Assembly: GCA_003488465.1 (NCBI GenBank)
Contig: DNLN01000004.1
Span: 1-6,234 of the forward strand
From: Sutterella sp.
GTDB taxonomy: Bacteria; Pseudomonadota; Gammaproteobacteria; Burkholderiales; Burkholderiaceae_F
Length of the DNA: 6,234 nucleotides
Reading direction: 5' to 3'
This document shows, piece after piece, positions 5,057-6,234 of this stretch. The notes beneath the pieces are model-generated. The model saw only the letters and a list, made by a program, of their open reading frames with translations. It had not been told where the DNA came from and ran no database searches. Every line of letters starts with the position of its first letter. Within the stretch, counting starts at the first letter, position 1. The position numbers were made by a program, and so were the translations under genes.

Positions 5057-6231
5057 TTCTTGCCTCTCTGATAAATGTCCACGGCCCTTTCGTGCTCCTC
5101 GAGCGTTGTGGAGAATTTCGTCGTGCCGTCACCCCGGGCAACAAAATAAAGGAGTTCGGTCTTCGCAGGGTGCAGCGCAGCGTGGATCGATGCGCGCGAG
5201 GGCATGGCGATCGGCGTGGGCGGCAGGCCCGCATTCCTGTACGTGTTGTAGGGGCCGGGCGCTCTCAGGTGCTTGGTGCGAAGCCGCCCCTCGAACTCGG
5301 GGCCCTGCCCGTAGATCACTGCGGGATCGGTCTGAAGCCGCATGCCGACCTTCAGCCGATTGTGAAAGACGCTGCTCACGAGCGGGCGATCCGCAGGCTG
5401 CCCGGTTTCCTTTTCAATGATGGAGGCAAGAATGAGCGCTTCGTACGGAGTTTTCACTGCGAGATTCTCTCCGCGGGCCGCCCACTCCTCCTCAAGCGCC
5501 CTTTTCTGGTGCCGGTACGCGATGCGAAGCACCGTGACGTCGCTCGTGCCCCAGTTGAACTTGTATGTTTCCGGAGCGAGCATCCCCTCAAGGTGCTTTT
5601 CGCTTGCGCCGATCGCCTGGATGAGCTGCTCGGCGGTCATCGTCGCGGCCGAGCCCCTCACCTCCTCGACTCTGGACAGTGCCTGCAGCGTCTGATGGAG
5701 CGTTGCGCCGTCGGCAATCCTGAACGTTCCCTTCACGACGTCGCCCGTGCGGTACTTCGCAATGAGCGACTTGAGCGTCACACCCTTTTTGAATCTGTAA
5801 TGGCCCGCATGGATGGCATTGCTCCCCGTAAGGCGCATGGCAAGCAGCATGGCCGGAACCGTCACTTCGACTCCCGCCTCACGGGTTCTTTCGGCAATCT
5901 GCCGGATGTTCATGCCGGCCGCAATGTCAACGTCAACCGAGCGGGCATTGCCGGCAAGATGAAGGGGTCGGGTGGAATAGAACCAGAAGCAAACGCTCCA
6001 GGCGACGGCCATGGTGAGCGCCATGAGAAGCGCCAGGCCGGCGAGGACGGCCTTTCGCGTTGTGAAGTCGAGGCGCCCGAGGACTCCCGTCCAGCCTTCG
6101 CGGGCAGCCGTGGCCGCAGCAGGAGCCTCGGCTGCTTCCGGGGCAGCGGCCGTCCTAGAAGCCTCGCAAGGCGCCTCTGGCACCCGCCCGGTCTCCTCTT
6201 CCTTGTCGGATTGGGGATTTTGCTCCGTCAC
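5053..6231 (-). CDS. mltG: Endolytic murein transglycosylase MltG (YceG-like), start possibly beyond the window edge
   Basis: Inner-membrane lytic transglycosylase that cleaves nascent glycan strands and sets their length. From GTG 6231 it has 392 residues: a cytoplasmic Ala/Pro/Glu-rich stretch (1-60), one membrane segment (about 62-84), a LysM-like region (about 95-165), and the YceG domain with MLAPETYKF (217-225), ILASIIEKETG (267-277) holding the predicted catalytic Glu273, VFHNRLKVGMRLQTDPAVIYG (starting at 288), YNTYRNAGLPPTPIAMP (328-344), HPAKTELLYFVARGDG (354-369) and FSTTLEEHERAV (373-384). The C-terminus is complete. The start is uncertain: GTG 6231 is four bases from the edge, the frame is open to the edge, and GTG 6183 has GAGGAG (6193-6198) nine bases before it, which would give 376 residues. 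E. coli MltG has 340, so the extra length is all in the cytoplasmic tail. Confidence 0.94.
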   Translation of the reverse strand: MTEQNPQSDKEEETGRVPEAPCEASRTAAAPEAAEAPAAATAAREGWTGVLGRLDFTTRKAVLAGLALLMALTMAVAWSVCFWFYSTRPLHLAGNARSVDVDIAAGMNIRQIAERTREAGVEVTVPAMLLAMRLTGSNAIHAGHYRFKKGVTLKSLIAKYRTGDVVKGTFRIADGATLHQTLQALSRVEEVRGSAATMTAEQLIQAIGASEKHLEGMLAPETYKFNWGTSDVTVLRIAYRHQKRALEEEWAARGENLAVKTPYEALILASIIEKETGQPADRPLVSSVFHNRLKVGMRLQTDPAVIYGQGPEFEGRLRTKHLRAPGPYNTYRNAGLPPTPIAMPSRASIHAALHPAKTELLYFVARGDGTTKFSTTLEEHERAVDIYQRGKK

Positions 6232-6234
6232 CTT

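Overview
The window is a stretch of high-GC chromosome. Hand-counted lines run to about 72% G+C inside holB, against about 51% in one short block described below. Nearly everything is on the minus strand. Reading along that strand the order is mltG - tmk - holB - two small unknown ORFs - panB - panC - panD - a small tail-anchored protein. One plus-strand gene, the 3' end of an ABC-F ATPase gene of the YheS type, enters at the left edge and converges on this set. A hairpin at 334-367 separates the two. The mltG-tmk-holB order and the MltG, HolB and YheS sequences look proteobacterial, most like Burkholderiales. A gut-associated family such as Sutterellaceae is a guess, not a demonstration.

Right half (3417-6231): MltG trims nascent peptidoglycan at the inner membrane, Tmk makes dTDP, and HolB is the delta' subunit of the DNA polymerase III clamp loader. 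mltG and tmk overlap by 4 bp and tmk and holB by 10 bp, with good Shine-Dalgarno sequences inside the preceding gene, so they are very probably co-transcribed and translationally coupled.

Middle (2932-3416): a lower-GC block holds two short, closely packed ORFs (66 and 82 codons) on the same strand. I do not recognise either. The second stops one base before the panB start, and its last codons carry the panB ribosome binding site.

Left half (381-2930): panB, panC and panD encode ketopantoate hydroxymethyltransferase, pantothenate synthetase and aspartate 1-decarboxylase. They cover beta-alanine formation and ketopantoate formation and the final ligation to pantothenate, the precursor of coenzyme A. 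Ketopantoate reductase (PanE/IlvC) is not in the window. All needed catalytic residues are visible. Wording across all three proteins resembles the Firmicutes (Clostridia) type more than the enterobacterial or Burkholderia type, which suggests the three genes arrived together by transfer. A 145-residue protein with a C-terminal membrane anchor overlaps panD by 4 bp and ends the unit.

I found no RNA gene, CRISPR array, insertion sequence or clear phage module, and nothing that amounts to a demonstrable new system. The items most worth a second look are the origin of panBCD, the unknown two-ORF block before it, and the tail-anchored protein coupled to panD.
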